Notes under the pieces: model-generated | The model's input: the letters and a program-made list of their open reading frames with translations, nothing else | Database searches by the model: none | Told to the model about the DNA's origin: nothing | Program-made: the position numbers and the translations under genes | Source of the DNA: DASVUC01 sp038237225 | GTDB lineage: Bacteria; Planctomycetota; Phycisphaerae; Tepidisphaerales; Tepidisphaeraceae | Assembly (NCBI GenBank): GCA_038237225.1 | Contig: JBBRYX010000001.1 | Coordinates: 124,001-188,000, forward strand | Length of the DNA stretch: 64,000 bases | Direction: 5' to 3' | Shown: positions 42,614 through 51,452 of the stretch, piece after piece | How the letters are laid out: each line of letters starts with the position of its first letter | Numbering within the stretch: position 1 is the first letter of the stretch

Positions 42614-43479
42614 TGGCTTCCTCCGTGGGTTTTACCGGCGTCATCCCACATCTTTTTGACGAACTTCAGCCCGTTTTCGTAGACGTCGTCGTGGGACGGG
42701 AAAAAGTCCCGCCAGACGCGCGTCGCCGCCGCCAGTTCGGGTAATACACGGCTGAAGGCTTCGATGGTGAGCCAGCCGTCGTAGCGCATTCGCCGCAGGG
42801 CTTGAAAGGTTTCGAGCCATTGCACGTGACCGGCGCCCGGTGTGCCGCGATCGTTTTCGCTGATGTGGAAATGAATCAACTGCTCCGCCACCGCCGCCAG
42901 TGCGGCCGGTGGATTCTTTTCTTCGATGTTGGCGTGAAACGTATCGTAGAGCATGCCAAGCGCCGGATGATTCACGCGCTTTACAAAGTCGGCGGCATCG
43001 CGTGCGGTGTTGAGAAAATACGTTTCAAACCGGCAGAGGAATTCCACCGCGATCCGCACGTTCAACTTTTGCGCATGCTCCGCGCCTGCGTGGAGCACAT
43101 CGGCTGCCCATTTCCTTTCGTCGTCGGTCGGCGCTCGACCGGAAAAAACACCCAGGGGCGCGTAGTAAGGCCCGCACAGGACGTCGCCACCCAGAGCGGC
43201 CGTCATATCCAGCACCCACTTCAGGCGATCCAGCGCTTTCGCTCGCTCCGACGCTTCGTGGCTGATTGGATTCGCATCAGGGATGCAGACGGTGATGGTC
43301 GAGCATTTGAGTCCGACCCGCTGCAGCTCCCGGCCAATCAATTTGTAGTGCGCTTCGTCACCCTCAAATATGGGGACTTCCACGCCGTCGAATCCGACTT
43401 TGGCCAGCTTGTTCAGGATGGGAAAATGCTCGGCCGTCACGTGGCTTGTCCACAGTAAAAGGTTCATTCCGGTCCGCAT
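42610..43479 (-). CDS. Sugar phosphate isomerase/epimerase-type TIM barrel
   Basis: A 289-residue cytosolic barrel of the xylose-isomerase-like family. Metal-binding residues typical of the family are seen: Glu in VEVPIFEGDEAHY, Glu in RIAVEFLCRFETYF, Asp/His in LGMLYDTFHANIEE, HFHISENDRGTPGAGHVQW and Glu in GWLTIEAFS. AGGAG precedes the start. Its stop overlaps the 1975-aa gene start (ATGA), tying it to that protein. Such enzymes epimerise or isomerise sugars, e.g. keto-sugars; the substrate is open. Confidence 0.85.
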   Translation of the reverse strand: MRTGMNLLLWTSHVTAEHFPILNKLAKVGFDGVEVPIFEGDEAHYKLIGRELQRVGLKCSTITVCIPDANPISHEASERAKALDRLKWVLDMTAALGGDVLCGPYYAPLGVFSGRAPTDDERKWAADVLHAGAEHAQKLNVRIAVEFLCRFETYFLNTARDAADFVKRVNHPALGMLYDTFHANIEEKNPPAALAAVAEQLIHFHISENDRGTPGAGHVQWLETFQALRRMRYDGWLTIEAFSRVLPELAAATRVWRDFFPSHDDVYENGLKFVKKMWDDAGKTHGGSH

Positions 43480-43606
43480 GTCGGTGATTCTCCTGCGAAT
43501 AGGTTGAGGTAGTTTAACACTGATTCAGAAGGTGAATACTTCCCGCGGCCGGTTTCGTCCACCACGCGAATCGCCGAAAGCTGAACGTGCGGTTATAATC
43601 CAAGTC

Positions 43607-44230
43607 ATGCCGAGTTCAGCAAATAGTAAGTCGTTGAAGGTCGCACGCGAATCGTTGGCGCATCCGATGGCGTTTGAGGAGTTTCTTGCCAAGCTGGCGC
43701 CGAAGGACAAGGTGAACGCGGAGCGGCGGGTTAGCGTACTGGAAGCCGAAGCGGATGCGAGTCGCGCCCACCTCTGGCGGCGGCTGGTGTCTGCCCTGAT
43801 GACGCTCTCTCCGCATGCGGCAAAATTTGTCGGCAAGCAGACGGTCCAGTTTTACATCGCCGATGGGAAATACCGCATGCAGGTGTTCGCGATGGAAGAT
43901 CTTCAGGACGGCAATTTTACCATCTACGCACCGGATGCGCTCGACGAGGCCGTCAAAACCGGCCTGCTCGAAGACGCAGAGCCTGCGGAGGAACATTCAT
44001 ACTTCGTACCAGCTTCGAAGGAACCGCTGCGGGTTGAGCGCCTGGATGGGAACTCCATCAACTCCGGCGCCCACTACAAAGATTTGACGGGCTGGAACCG
44101 CAAAGCGGTGCGCATCACGCTGCCGCCATCTGCATCTCCCAAGCAGATCGAGGCGGCGGAGGTTCTGTGCGCACTGGCGGCGCAGCATTTTGTGCGTGCC
44201 AAGCCTTCGGCTGATAGTCCATCGAAGTAA
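43607..44230 (+). CDS. Conserved hypothetical protein
   Basis: A 207-residue soluble protein with no signal peptide. N-terminal acidic/basic helices (about 20-60), a beta-rich middle (VQFYIADGKYRMQVFAME, NFTIYAPDALDEA) and a conserved end (HYKDLTGWNRKAVRITLPPS, EAAEVLCALAAQHF). No known domain recognised. Followed closely by yceH, possibly cotranscribed. Confidence 0.65.
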   Translation: MPSSANSKSLKVARESLAHPMAFEEFLAKLAPKDKVNAERRVSVLEAEADASRAHLWRRLVSALMTLSPHAAKFVGKQTVQFYIADGKYRMQVFAMEDLQDGNFTIYAPDALDEAVKTGLLEDAEPAEEHSYFVPASKEPLRVERLDGNSINSGAHYKDLTGWNRKAVRITLPPSASPKQIEAAEVLCALAAQHFVRAKPSADSPSK

Positions 44231-44277
44231 AAGCCGGCGGTGGAATTGGGGTCGGCTTAGCCGCTACACTCCGTCTC

Positions 44278-44961
44278 ATGATTGAACTGACTCAGAACGA
44301 AGCTCGCGCGCTTGGCGTGCTGATTGAGAAGGGGACGACAACGCCGGAGCAGTACCCGCTCTCGCTGCACGCCTTGACGGCTGGCTGCAATCAAAAAAAC
44401 AATCGCGATCCGGTGACGAATCTTTCGGAGGATGATGTCTTTGTTTCTGTTGAAGGGCTGCGCGCGAAGCAACTTGCGGTGCGGGTTGATGCCGCCGGAA
44501 GTCGCGTGCATAAGCATCGGCATGAGGCGGAGCGGGTGCTGAATTGCCAAGCCGCGGCGTTGGCGATTCTTGCGGAATTGCTGATGCGCGGGCCGCAGAC
44601 CTTGGGGGAACTTCGGGGCCGCGCGAGCCGGATGCACCCGATCAACACGTTGGATGAGGCGAAGGCGGCGTTGCAATCGCTGATGACGCGGGAGGAACCG
44701 CTGGTCAAACAGATTGCGCCCGCACCGGGAAGTCGCGGGGAGCGATACATTCAGCTTCTGTCGCCGCAACCGGAGGCGGCGACGGTCCCACAATCCAGCG
44801 GGGCCGCGGCTTCTGAAACGACGCCAACGATGACGTCAGGCTTAAGCGATCGCGTGTTGGCGCTGGAGTACGATGTCGCGACGCTTCAGAGCGCGTTGCG
44901 AAAGTTGGCTGCTGCCGTCGGGGAGCCGGATCCGATTCCGGCGGATCCTGAAGCGCCATAG
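44278..44961 (+). CDS. YceH family (UPF0502/DUF480) protein
   Basis: A 227-residue protein opening IELTQNEARALGVLIEKG and containing PLSLHALTAGCNQKNNRDPV, the DUF480 signature: two winged-helix domains. A Pro/Ala/Ser-rich linker and a short coiled coil (DRVLALEYDVATLQSALRKL) end the protein. Function of the family unsettled; the fold suggests nucleic-acid binding. Confidence 0.88.
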   Translation: MIELTQNEARALGVLIEKGTTTPEQYPLSLHALTAGCNQKNNRDPVTNLSEDDVFVSVEGLRAKQLAVRVDAAGSRVHKHRHEAERVLNCQAAALAILAELLMRGPQTLGELRGRASRMHPINTLDEAKAALQSLMTREEPLVKQIAPAPGSRGERYIQLLSPQPEAATVPQSSGAAASETTPTMTSGLSDRVLALEYDVATLQSALRKLAAAVGEPDPIPADPEAP

Positions 44962-44968
44962 CGGACGA

Positions 44969-45745
44969 TCACACGCCCTTCGCCAGGAACCCGCCGTCAA
45001 CGACGATCGTCTCGCCGGTGGTGTAGCTGGCGGATGGACTGATGAGGTAAATGGCAGCGCCGACCAGCTCTTCAGCTTTGCCGAAGCGCGCCATCGGCGT
45101 GTGGTTTCTGAGCCAGTCGCCGCGGGGGGTATTCTCAATCAGGGATCGATTGAGATCCGTCGGAAAAACGCCGGGTGCAATTCCATTGACCCTGATTCCC
45201 AAGCCGGCCCACTCATTGGCGAGTCCGCGCACCAGTCCCAGCACGCCCGATTTTGAGCATGCATAGGCCAGCACTTCGCTGAGTGAAATGAAGCTGTTGA
45301 GCGACGCGACGAACACGATGTTGCCCCGCTCGCCGGCGGCATCGGCGGCTTGGTCCTTCATCAAGGCGGCAGCTTCGCGAGCGACGATGAAAGAGCCGGT
45401 GAGGTTCACGCGCACGATTTTTTCGAATTCCTCGGTCGTCACTTGCAGCGAGGGTTTTCGGGCGATGATTCCTGCGGCATTGACGACCGCGTCGAGACGT
45501 CCGAAACGATTAACCGAGAGTGCCATCGCCTTGCGGACGCTTTGCTCGTCGGAGACGTCAAGCTGCGTGGCGTCGTGACCTTCGCCAAGCTCTTTCCTGA
45601 TGGCGGAGACCTTGTCGGGATTGGTGGAACCCGCGATGACTTTGGCGCCCGCCTGCGCCATCCCCAACGCAATGGCTCGGCCGATGCCCGAGGTGCCGCC
45701 GGTAACCAGCACGACCTTCCAAGTGATATCCAAACCTTTGTACAT
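44969..45745 (-). CDS. SDR-family oxidoreductase
   Basis: A 258-residue NAD(P)-dependent dehydrogenase. TGGTSGIG is at 15-22, NAAG at 89-92, catalytic Ser148, Tyr161 and Lys165 (YACSK), and a C-terminal GGFLAKGV. Nearest to gluconate 5-dehydrogenase / 2-deoxygluconate 3-dehydrogenase-like SDRs. Start is ATG 45745; the TTG three codons earlier is less likely. Convergent with yceH. Confidence 0.88.
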   Translation of the reverse strand: MYKGLDITWKVVLVTGGTSGIGRAIALGMAQAGAKVIAGSTNPDKVSAIRKELGEGHDATQLDVSDEQSVRKAMALSVNRFGRLDAVVNAAGIIARKPSLQVTTEEFEKIVRVNLTGSFIVAREAAALMKDQAADAAGERGNIVFVASLNSFISLSEVLAYACSKSGVLGLVRGLANEWAGLGIRVNGIAPGVFPTDLNRSLIENTPRGDWLRNHTPMARFGKAEELVGAAIYLISPSASYTTGETIVVDGGFLAKGV

Positions 45746-45870
45746 GCGGATCAATGTACTCGCAGCGGGTCATGATGCGGAAGTCGCGCTATTGCTGATT
45801 TAGGGAACGACCGCGAGGTTCGCCCGCGGGCTTCCGCCGCGCGGCCAAACCTGGCGGTACGTCGGGCGTC

Positions 45871-46440
45871 TCATGTCGAATGCGGAGTAGCAGGAGTGGC
45901 AACGAAATGATCGGGTTGATTTCCAAATTGCAGCCAGCCCTCCCGCCGCTCGCGGCTGAAGACGTCCATGCACGCGCTGGCGGGATAGAAGTCGCCGATC
46001 ATCGCGTACGCCTCGTCAGGCTTTCGGCTGTGCTGCCGAGCCGGCGCTCTGATGACCGTTGTGAAACGTCCCCGCATCTCGGGATCGATTGGTAGAAGGC
46101 TCGGCTTATAGAGCCACAGCAGATATTCATGCGCATATCGCACGGTGAACGCAGGCGCGACGCCGTTGCCTTTGTCCCAGATCAATCGGGCGTGAAGCCG
46201 GTAACCCCGCCGGACCATTTGGGCTTCGGCGACGTGAAGAAATTGGTCGATCGTCCAGAGCCAGACGTTGTGGATGGGTGCTGCCTGCACCCACACCTGC
46301 TGATCCAGCAGATCAAAGATTTCCGCTACCGGCATCGTGGCGTAGTTGAGATCTCGCCCCTGCGCCGGTCGCACCGCCCGCCGACCACCCTTGCGCTTGG
46401 GCCAAGGTGGATCGACCATGAAGTTGTGAATTCCAATCAT
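45871..46440 (-). CDS. MT-A70 family N6-adenine methyltransferase
   Basis: A 189-residue methylase with the catalytic DPPW motif near the N-terminus (FMVDPPWPKRKGG) and LIWDKGNGVAPAFTVRYAHEYLLW, GDFYPASACMDVFSR. Such short MT-A70 proteins are often phage-derived and methylate adenine in DNA. It has no adjacent restriction enzyme or phage gene. Confidence 0.82.
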   Translation of the reverse strand: MIGIHNFMVDPPWPKRKGGRRAVRPAQGRDLNYATMPVAEIFDLLDQQVWVQAAPIHNVWLWTIDQFLHVAEAQMVRRGYRLHARLIWDKGNGVAPAFTVRYAHEYLLWLYKPSLLPIDPEMRGRFTTVIRAPARQHSRKPDEAYAMIGDFYPASACMDVFSRERREGWLQFGNQPDHFVATPATPHST

Positions 46441-46635
46441 GGACTGTTGGAGAAGTTTTCCTGGTAGGCGCGTCGATTAACGGCGGCGGCGAAGCGCCGC
46501 CGACCCGCCATTCGTTAACAGCGAGAGCGAGCAGATATGCCACCCTCGACAGGCATTGTTACGTAGGTGAGTGAGAATACAAGCACAAAGCCAAACAGGA
46601 ATATGGCGCGGCCTGACGCTTATTCCTGGCAGAAC

Positions 46636-46720
46636 TGTCATCCGGAACGGTGCACCGTGAAAGATCCAGCCACTGGTCGCACGCGGCCGGATCCTTCACG
46701 GAGTACGGTTCAGGATGACA
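46636..46720. repeat. Palindromic repeat, 'TCATCCTGA' type, copy 2
   Basis: Arms TGTCATCCGGAACGGTGCACCGTGAAAGATCC and its reverse complement ending GTTCAGGATGACA. Inside a 457-base stretch (46441-46897) with no gene; same type as 3550-3629. Confidence 0.8.
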
Positions 46721-46897
46721 GCTTGCGTGACGGTGATTCCAAGAATGTGAGTAAGACCCTTATGGCGTCAACTTGTGGCGATTCATCTCTGTGTGGCATA
46801 GTCGACCCGGCCGTGCTTTTGCATTTTGAAAGAATGAACGCGGACGGGTCGCCCCGTGCTACCCCCTTCAAAATCGCGTGTGTATCAGAGTTGAAAG

Positions 46898-46971
46898 TGT
46901 TCCCGGTGGGGCTCGAACCTACAACCTTCGGCTTCGGAGGCCGACGCTCTATCCAATTGAGCTACGGGAAC
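46898..46971 (-). tRNA. tRNA-Arg(CCG)
   Basis: 74 bases on the minus strand. Acceptor GTTCCCG/CGGGAAC, anticodon stem TCGGC/GCCGA with loop CTCCGAA giving anticodon CCG, T-loop TTCGAGC, discriminator A. The T stem has one A-C mismatch (GTAGG/CCCAC). CCA is not encoded. Confidence 0.9.
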
Positions 46972-47048
46972 GAATGCCGAATCCGATGGATTCGACGGCA
47001 GCTCAAGATGGTACTGGCGTCGCGCAAAGGTGTCTATTGCTCTGAGAC

Positions 47049-48287
47049 TTACTTCACCAGATGAATGTGGTAGCCTCGGAGCTTACTGTTATAGAGATTG
47101 GACTCATCGTAATGAATGTCAGCGGTTCCGCGAAAATCCACGGTCTTGCCGACGATGCTGCCGAAGATGGTCGCTGTGCCCTTGATGGTGATGCTGCTTT
47201 GAGGAGCATAAAGCTCCATGTACTGCTTTGCGTTCCCGCCGATGATTACATCATGATTTCCGACCACGAATATTTTGACTTTCAGCGGATCGATTGCGGT
47301 GCCGAGGAGGCCGGCGACGGTTGCGTTTCCCAGGTCCAGATCCGCCTGCACATATAACTCCACGTAGCCGGTCACGGCAATATCGGCCTTGAAGGGTTTC
47401 TTGGGGTCGACGTACTTGTATACCTTCGGGTTAGTGAGGGTGCCGCCTTGAAGGGGTGGTAATGTGCCGCTCTTAGGAGCCACGACAGTAGCGTTCGAAG
47501 GAATAGCAGTCACCGGTGGGAAAAACAACGTTTCATCCAGCGGCGCCTGCCATCCGGTGACGGTGGCATTTGGTCCCTTGATGAGGTCATCGCCCGCGCG
47601 TGCATCGCCGCTGACGTCTCCATTGCCCAAATCGATATCGCCGTTGCTGGCGATGTTACCGTTGCTTTGCCTGGTTGAATCGTTGTAGAGCTTTCCGCCG
47701 GAGCCATTGTAGCTGTCGATGGTGGCCTTGTTTCCGTTGGAGTGAATGCCATCAACGCCGATAACGCCGTAGCCCTTCTTGGGGTTTCCGTTGATGTAAG
47801 CGATTGCGGTTGTCTCGATGTTGTACTCGGGAAACCCGAGGACTGCCGCGAAGTACAGTTTGATGGGATTGGAGCGCGAGGACACCCGTCGGGTCGTTAC
47901 GGTGATGGCGTCGGCATCCTGCCAGTACCCGTTTGTCAGCGGGGTGTAGGTGCGGTTTGTGCGATCCCAGATTCCGAATTCCACGTCGGCTGTAGGATTC
48001 AGCGCCACGGCATCGGCCAAGCATTTGTTCAATCCGGCACAGTACTCAGCCCGGTCGAAAGGCAGATTGGCATTATTTTTAACAATCGATGGCAGCCCGG
48101 ATGCGCCAGCGCGGGCCGACGCGTCGGCTGCGGTTTGCAGTTGCGAGCGCGCGAGGCGCATCCGGCCGAGATCGACCGCGAAGGCAACGAATCCGATCAG
48201 CAGGAACATCATGACCACGACGTAAAGGAACGAGAGGCCCTGGCGCTGCCGCTGATTTTGCCGCAACATCATCATAATCCCGTTCAT
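47049..48287 (-). CDS. TadE/G-like pilus assembly protein with beta-rich C-terminus
   Basis: A 412-residue protein: short basic start, one TM helix at about 17-40 (SFLYVVVMMFLLIGFVAFAVDLGR), then LARSQLQTAADASARAGA, the TadG N-terminal motif. The rest is extracytoplasmic; a C-terminal region (about 340-405, IIGGNAKQYMELYAPQSSITIKG) has a repeated beta pattern like planctomycete DUF7305-type domains. No von Willebrand domain seen. AGGAG precedes ATG 48287. Last gene of the Tad operon. Confidence 0.8.
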   Translation of the reverse strand: MNGIMMMLRQNQRQRQGLSFLYVVVMMFLLIGFVAFAVDLGRMRLARSQLQTAADASARAGASGLPSIVKNNANLPFDRAEYCAGLNKCLADAVALNPTADVEFGIWDRTNRTYTPLTNGYWQDADAITVTTRRVSSRSNPIKLYFAAVLGFPEYNIETTAIAYINGNPKKGYGVIGVDGIHSNGNKATIDSYNGSGGKLYNDSTRQSNGNIASNGDIDLGNGDVSGDARAGDDLIKGPNATVTGWQAPLDETLFFPPVTAIPSNATVVAPKSGTLPPLQGGTLTNPKVYKYVDPKKPFKADIAVTGYVELYVQADLDLGNATVAGLLGTAIDPLKVKIFVVGNHDVIIGGNAKQYMELYAPQSSITIKGTATIFGSIVGKTVDFRGTADIHYDESNLYNSKLRGYHIHLVK

Positions 48288-48319
48288 CACATCGCTCCTG
48301 CGAGCTGTTAGACCCGCAA

Positions 48320-49504
48320 TTACTTTGTCTCCGGGGAACTGCCTTGTCGTGGCGAACCCATGCCGGGCGAGGTATAGCCGCTGGAATCGCCGGTGCCCTG
48401 GTGATCGCTGTCGGTTTTTGTGTAGGTCAGCAATCCACGTGACGCGGGGGCGCGCATGGCCGGGTTCTCGCCGCTCTTGACCTGAACGTTCGTGTTCAAT
48501 CCGGTGGACTGGAGATACTGATCGAGCGAGGTTCGTCGCGCGGCGAGATTGGCGTCATTTTCCGGAAGTGCGAGGTACACGTTCGCCTTCTCGCTTGCGT
48601 CGGTGCGATTCTGGAGCATGAGGTTGACCTTCGCCTGGCCGGCCGTGTTGAGCTGCGTTCCTTCGAAGTGTGAATCGAACAGCATGCCATCGGCCTTGGC
48701 GCCGGCGGCTGCCTGGGCCTGGGTGAACGCGTCAATGGTGTGCATCTCCTCTTCATCCGTGAGGAACTGCTTCTCGCGTTCCCGATCGCGCTTGCGCGCG
48801 AGGGCCGCCGCCCTGGCTTCTTCCTTCTTGCGTGCTTCGGCTGCCTTTTTTTCTTCTTTGGCTCGGGCATCGGCGAGCTTGCGCTCTTCCTTCATCCGCG
48901 CTTCGGCCTGCTTCTTCTCTTCGCGGGTGCGCGTGTCGACCGACTTGCGGTCCTGATCCGCGCGCATTGCGACGATTTCGCGGTCCTGATTCAGCTTCGA
49001 TTCATTGGCCGAGCGCTGCTGCTCATCGGCTCGAGACTGCGCCATTCGCCGGCCCTCCGACGCACGGGCTTCGGCTCTGCGCTGCTCAACGGCCTTCATC
49101 TCGGCGGCACGGCGCTCTTCACCCGCTCGCACATCCGCGGCTCGGCGATTTCGTTCTGCCTGAGCTTCTGCGAGACGATTCGCTTCAGCGTCGCGGTTCT
49201 GCTGATCGACCCCCCGCTTCTGCTGCTCGGCATCCCGGCGGCGCTGTTCCGCCACGCGCGTCTGCTGTTCGGCGGCGCGCTTCTTCTGTTCCTGGGCTCG
49301 AGCCTGCGCCAGCTTTTGTTCGTCTTTGGCGCGGGCCTCTGCCTGCTTCTGCTGCTCTTTGGCGCGCTTCTTTTCTTCCTTCAGCCGCGCCTCTTGCGCT
49401 TTTTGAGCGGGCGTCTTGTGGGCGCAACCGCCGGCCATTCCCCCCAGTAGCGCGAGCGCTAACGTCCAGATCACAACACCATTCATTTTTTTAACCGAGC
49501 CCAT
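48320..49504 (-). CDS. Lipoprotein with long charged coiled coil and OmpA-like C-terminus, in the Tad operon
   Basis: A 394-residue protein. Lipobox LGGMAGGC, then ~220 residues (about 28-250) almost entirely of K, E, A, R, Q, D heptads (EARAKDEQKLAQARAQEQKK-type). The C-terminus (about 265-345) has FDSHFEGTQLNTAGQAKVNL and AARRTSLDQYLQSTGL, resembling a degenerate OmpA peptidoglycan-binding domain. GAGGAA precedes the ATG. It could link the outer membrane to the pilus machine or cell wall. Confidence 0.75.
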   Translation of the reverse strand: MGSVKKMNGVVIWTLALALLGGMAGGCAHKTPAQKAQEARLKEEKKRAKEQQKQAEARAKDEQKLAQARAQEQKKRAAEQQTRVAEQRRRDAEQQKRGVDQQNRDAEANRLAEAQAERNRRAADVRAGEERRAAEMKAVEQRRAEARASEGRRMAQSRADEQQRSANESKLNQDREIVAMRADQDRKSVDTRTREEKKQAEARMKEERKLADARAKEEKKAAEARKKEEARAAALARKRDREREKQFLTDEEEMHTIDAFTQAQAAAGAKADGMLFDSHFEGTQLNTAGQAKVNLMLQNRTDASEKANVYLALPENDANLAARRTSLDQYLQSTGLNTNVQVKSGENPAMRAPASRGLLTYTKTDSDHQGTGDSSGYTSPGMGSPRQGSSPETK

Positions 49505-49531
49505 AACAATTCCTCACTTGTCGCAAAGGTT

Positions 49532-50476
49532 CTAATGTTGCTGAAACATCGCGCTCTTGAAAAACAGGATGAACGCCGGCCCACCGAGGACGACGATCAG
49601 GCAGGGAAAGATGAAGAGCACCACGGGGAAGGCGAGCTTCACAGTTGTCTTGGCGGCTTGTTCTTCGGCCTTGTGCTGCCGCTTCAGACGTAGGCTTTCA
49701 CCATGCACGCGAAGGGCCTGTGCGATGCTGGTGCCGAAGCGTTCGGTTTGCACGAGCATCGCGGCGAGTGACTGAAGTGCGGGGGATCCTGTGCGCTGTC
49801 CGAGATTCCGCAGCGCCTGGACGCGCGGCATGCCGATCCGGGTTTCCATATGCGTGATGCCGAATTCGCGAGCGATCTCGGGCCGCGCCAATGCGATCTC
49901 ATGGCCGACGCGCTGTAGTGACGCATCCAGGGTCAAACCCGCTTCGACGCACACGACCATCAAGTCGAGCGCATCGGGAAGGGCGGTTTCAAATTCCTCC
50001 TGCCGCTGTCGGATCCGAGAGTTCAGCACGAGCGAGGGGAGATAGAAACCGAGCCAAGCGCCTGCCATTGTCATCGCGAGCGGCCACTGCCGCCCCATCA
50101 TTGAGCCCAATCCCCAACCCGCGGCGGCCAAGGTGAAGAGAAGAATCACCTTTGCCCCGACAACGGTCTGCATTGCACCGGGCGAATAGTAACCTGCATG
50201 CGCCAACTGCCGCCGGAGCTTGCTTTCTTTCTTCGCATCCTTGGGCATGAACGGAACCGCCGCCGTCTGGCTCATCCGCTGCACGACCGGCATGAAGGTG
50301 TCACCGGGACGGCGCAAATTGTCGACCGAATCGCCGAGAAGTGGCCCCTGCCCCTTCAAGCGCTGGAGCACCGGATTCTGCTCCTTCTTGAACACCAAGC
50401 CGGAGAGCGCATACGCCAGCACCGCGACGGTGGCGAACAAGCAAGCGGTGAAGATGAGTTCCGGACTTAGATTCAT
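49532..50476 (-). CDS. tadC: TadC-like inner-membrane pilus assembly protein
   Basis: A 314-residue type II secretion F-domain protein with about three to four TM segments (near 8-28, 115-150, 285-308) and the GLTLDASLQRVGHEIALARP / RFGTSIAQALRVHGESL signature. Partner of TadB in the inner-membrane platform that the TadA ATPase drives. 10 bases after tadB stop. Confidence 0.88.
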   Translation of the reverse strand: MNLSPELIFTACLFATVAVLAYALSGLVFKKEQNPVLQRLKGQGPLLGDSVDNLRRPGDTFMPVVQRMSQTAAVPFMPKDAKKESKLRRQLAHAGYYSPGAMQTVVGAKVILLFTLAAAGWGLGSMMGRQWPLAMTMAGAWLGFYLPSLVLNSRIRQRQEEFETALPDALDLMVVCVEAGLTLDASLQRVGHEIALARPEIAREFGITHMETRIGMPRVQALRNLGQRTGSPALQSLAAMLVQTERFGTSIAQALRVHGESLRLKRQHKAEEQAAKTTVKLAFPVVLFIFPCLIVVLGGPAFILFFKSAMFQQH

Positions 50477-50486
50477 TACAACACCA

Positions 50487-51443
50487 TCACATTCGAACAG
50501 CGGTGATCTTCTTGATCGAAATCATCCCGAGCACCTGGAGGGTGACGGCCACTGAGAGCGCGATCACTCCTTCGCGCTCCTTCAGCAGAATGCCCATGTA
50601 CTGCGGGTTGAGCGTGTACAGCACGATGAAGAAAAACACAGGCAAGATGAGCAGGATGGCCCCGACGAGCCGGCCTTCGGCGGTGATCGCGCGCACATGC
50701 TGCTGGAGGCGCAGCCGGGCTCGGACCATGGTTGCGATGTTCGTCAACACCTCGGCAAGATCGCCGCCGGTCTGGCGCTGGATGAGCACCGCGGTTACGA
50801 AGAAGGCAAAGTCGCCCGTGCCGACGCGATCGGCCATGTCGCGCATGGCATTTTCCAGCGGCGTTCCCAGGCTGTGCTGGTCGTGGCACAATCGCAGTTC
50901 GCCGGCCAGCGGCTCGGGCAATTCATCGGCCGCCATCTGAAAACCGGTCGTCAGGCTATGCCCGGCGCGCAGGATGCGCGACAGGAAATCGAGCGTGTCC
51001 GGCAATTGCTCGTCGATGATCCTCAGTCGCTTATTGCACTTCGCGGATACCCGCAGGATCGGCACCATTATCGCCATCAGCGCCGCGACGAGGCCGATGA
51101 TGACTGATCCCATTCCCACGGTTCCCGCGAGGAAGGCTCCGGCGCCGAGCACCAGCATCAGGCCCAGGAATCGTCCGAGCATGACGCCCGGATACGCGCG
51201 ACGGAGCTTCTTGGAAAACTGCTTGAGCATCGCAGAGCGGGATGTCAATCCGCTTTGCTCGTCGGGATCATCGAGCAACAGCGGGCCGTAGACCGATGCG
51301 GACACCGGTCGTTCCATCCCCAGACGTTCCTGAAGCGCGCGCCGCTTCGACTCCATCATCGTGAAGACCACCTGCACGCCCAGCGCGGCCACGACGGCGA
51401 CGGTGATCGCGAGCAGGAAGATGAACATGACTGAATCGCCCAT
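50487..51443 (-). CDS. tadB: TadB-like inner-membrane pilus assembly protein
   Basis: A 318-residue type II secretion F-domain protein. N-terminal TM helix, paired helices about 90-135, F-domain DFLSRILRAGHSLTTGFQM ... TGGDLAEVLTNIATMVRARL, and C-terminal TM helices. Ends 10 bases before tadC and starts 9 bases after the cpaF stop. Confidence 0.88.
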   Translation of the reverse strand: MGDSVMFIFLLAITVAVVAALGVQVVFTMMESKRRALQERLGMERPVSASVYGPLLLDDPDEQSGLTSRSAMLKQFSKKLRRAYPGVMLGRFLGLMLVLGAGAFLAGTVGMGSVIIGLVAALMAIMVPILRVSAKCNKRLRIIDEQLPDTLDFLSRILRAGHSLTTGFQMAADELPEPLAGELRLCHDQHSLGTPLENAMRDMADRVGTGDFAFFVTAVLIQRQTGGDLAEVLTNIATMVRARLRLQQHVRAITAEGRLVGAILLILPVFFFIVLYTLNPQYMGILLKEREGVIALSVAVTLQVLGMISIKKITAVRM

Positions 51444-51452
51444 TACCGCACC

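Noticed and set aside
46441..46897. Integrated element at the tRNA-Arg gene
   Set aside because: No integrase, no duplicated tRNA end and only a palindrome in the flank.
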